DNA of 6,864 bases from Flavobacteriia bacterium (lineage in GTDB: Bacteria > Bacteroidota > Bacteroidia > Flavobacteriales > Flavobacteriaceae): NCBI GenBank assembly GCA_030626085.1, contig DAOUPQ010000103.1:1-6864 (forward strand), read 5' to 3'. The position numbers and the translations under genes are program-made. The notes beneath the pieces were generated by a model. That model did no database searches and was not told the origin of the DNA. It was given only the letters and a program-made list of their open reading frames with translations. This document shows, piece after piece, positions 6,103-6,864 of the stretch (the first letter of the stretch is position 1; every line of letters starts with the position of its first letter).

Positions 6103-6603
6103 GTTTAGAATTTCACTTGTTATTTCATTCGTAGTCTTACCATCAATTGTAATTATATGTTGCGCTTTTTCGTAAAAAAGAGTCCGTTCAAATAAATGCT
6201 TTGCAATAAATTCTTTTAATTTCTCATCACTCAATTCAGAAATAAGTGGCCTTTGAGATTTTTCTAAAATTAATCTGTCAAATAAAGTTTGTATCGTTGC
6301 TTTTAAATATATTGAAATTCCGTTTTCAGTTATCAGATCAATATTATTGGTATAACAAGGTGTACCACCTCCTAACGCAAGTACAAAATCGTTTTTATTT
6401 TTAGTCAGTTCTTTTAAATAATAATTTTCCTTATTTCTAAAATATATTTCACCTTTATCTTTGAATATATTTTTAATATTAATGCCTTCATTTTCTTCAA
6501 TATAATCATCCAAATCAATTGATTGTAAATTTAAAGACTTTGCTAACTTATTGGCAATTGTTGATTTTCCGCTTGCCATATATCCAAGTAAAATAATTTT
6601 CAC
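6094..6603 (-). CDS. aroK: Shikimate kinase
   Basis: This 169-aa cytoplasmic enzyme phosphorylates shikimate to shikimate 3-phosphate with ATP, the fifth step of the chorismate (aromatic amino acid) pathway. The Walker A loop GYMASGKST is at residues 7-15. Shikimate-binding residues are D32 (in DLDDYIEE), R56 (in YFRNKE) and the glycine run LGGGTPCY at 77-84. The lid arginine R118 is in SQRPL, and R140 is in ERTLFYEKA. The set is complete and the length is standard. The start is GTG at 6603; it gives the expected N-terminus directly before the first beta strand (KIILLGYM), and no better ATG lies upstream. It stands alone on the minus strand, convergent with the phosphoribosyltransferase gene and overlapping its 3' end; both genes end in TAG. 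Confidence 0.95.
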   Translation of the reverse strand: MKIILLGYMASGKSTIANKLAKSLNLQSIDLDDYIEENEGINIKNIFKDKGEIYFRNKENYYLKELTKNKNDFVLALGGGTPCYTNNIDLITENGISIYLKATIQTLFDRLILEKSQRPLISELSDEKLKEFIAKHLFERTLFYEKAQHIITIDGKTTNEITSEILNLI

Positions 6604-6757
6604 AATTTTAAATTTTAATAATTATTTAAATTTCAGTTTTTCATTATATACACTGCAATGTAAATACAATATGATTATGTTTTTTTATTAAAAGAATCAT
6701 ACTTTAAACGATAATTTATGTCTGCAAATATCTTTAAAAAATTATTTAAAAATATTA

Positions 6758-6787
6758 TTGTTTAATAAATAAATGATAGTATATTTG
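6758..6787 (+). promoter_or_regulatory. Promoter of the tRNA-Lys gene
   Basis: TTG (6758-6760), 19 nt, then TATATTTG (6780-6787) is an exact match to the Bacteroidota housekeeping promoter pattern TTG-N19-TAnnTTTG. It is the cleanest promoter in the window. It ends 15 nt before the mature tRNA 5' end, giving only a short leader for RNase P to remove. Confidence 0.75.
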
Positions 6788-6802
6788 CATCCGAAATTAT
6801 TT

Positions 6803-6864
6803 GACCTGGTAGCTCAGTAGGTAGAGCATCTCCCTTTTAAGGAGAGGGTCCTGGGTTCGAGCCC
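6803..6864 (+). tRNA. tRNA-Lys (anticodon TTT), 3' part cut by window edge
   Basis: The first 62 nt fit the cloverleaf. The 5' acceptor strand is GACCTGG, then TA and the D stem GCTC/GAGC with loop AGTAGGTA. The anticodon stem is TCTCC/GGAGA with loop CTTTTAA, which places TTT at positions 34-36 and so reads Lys AAA/AAG codons. The variable segment is GGGTC, and the T arm begins CTGGG-TTCGAGC. The window ends inside the 3' strand of the T stem, so the 3' acceptor strand and any encoded CCA are not visible. Confidence 0.95.

Noticed and set aside
6604..6750. AT-rich inverted repeats and a loose TTG/TATAAT-like promoter upstream of aroK on the minus strand
   Set aside because: The sequence is nearly all A and T, so short palindromes are expected by chance, and the best -10-like box (TATAAT near 6645-6650) has poor spacing to the nearest TTG; no exact TAnnTTTG is present. 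A promoter for aroK must be in this region but I cannot place it.

Overview
The window looks like chromosomal DNA from a member of the Bacteroidota, most likely a flavobacterium. The evidence is the strongly AT-rich composition, promoters of the TTG-N~19-TAnnTTTG type in place of classical -35/-10 boxes, A-rich leaders without clear Shine-Dalgarno sequences, and lineage-typical families (two DUF4252 proteins, an S41 peptidase lipoprotein with an acidic post-cysteine tail, a Bacteroidota-style membrane anti-sigma candidate). Genus cannot be set from the sequence.

Layout. The left edge (1-1358, minus) is the N-terminal two thirds or so of a secreted M1 zinc aminopeptidase, cut by the window border, with its own promoter. 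A strong hairpin terminator (about 1428-1463) separates it from a minus-strand operon at 1516-3539: ECF sigma factor, overlapping single-pass membrane protein (probable anti-sigma factor), then two exported DUF4252 proteins in tandem. A 104-125 bp divergent intergenic region follows. It carries an ECF-style GTAAC-N16-CGTC promoter pointing at the sigma operon and a weaker housekeeping-type promoter pointing right. On the plus strand come an S41 peptidase lipoprotein and, directly abutting it, an Hsp15-type S4 RNA-binding protein, then a PyrR-like phosphoribosyltransferase with its own -7 element. The phosphoribosyltransferase converges on, and overlaps by 9 bp, a minus-strand shikimate kinase. 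The right edge holds the first 62 nt of a tRNA-Lys(TTT) with a very clear promoter.

How the genes may work together. The central part reads as one cell-envelope regulatory module. The sigma factor appears to drive its own operon. The downstream membrane protein would hold it inactive. The products of the operon are exported DUF4252 proteins of unknown function, one predicted lipoprotein and one predicted soluble periplasmic protein. The divergent S41 protease shares the control region, with its putative -33 element touching the sigma promoter's -35 element. This linkage is an inference from layout and motifs. The remaining genes (Hsp15-like, PyrR-like, AroK, tRNA-Lys, M1 peptidase) are housekeeping or general metabolism. 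No mobile elements, CRISPR arrays, rRNA or clear pseudogenes were seen.
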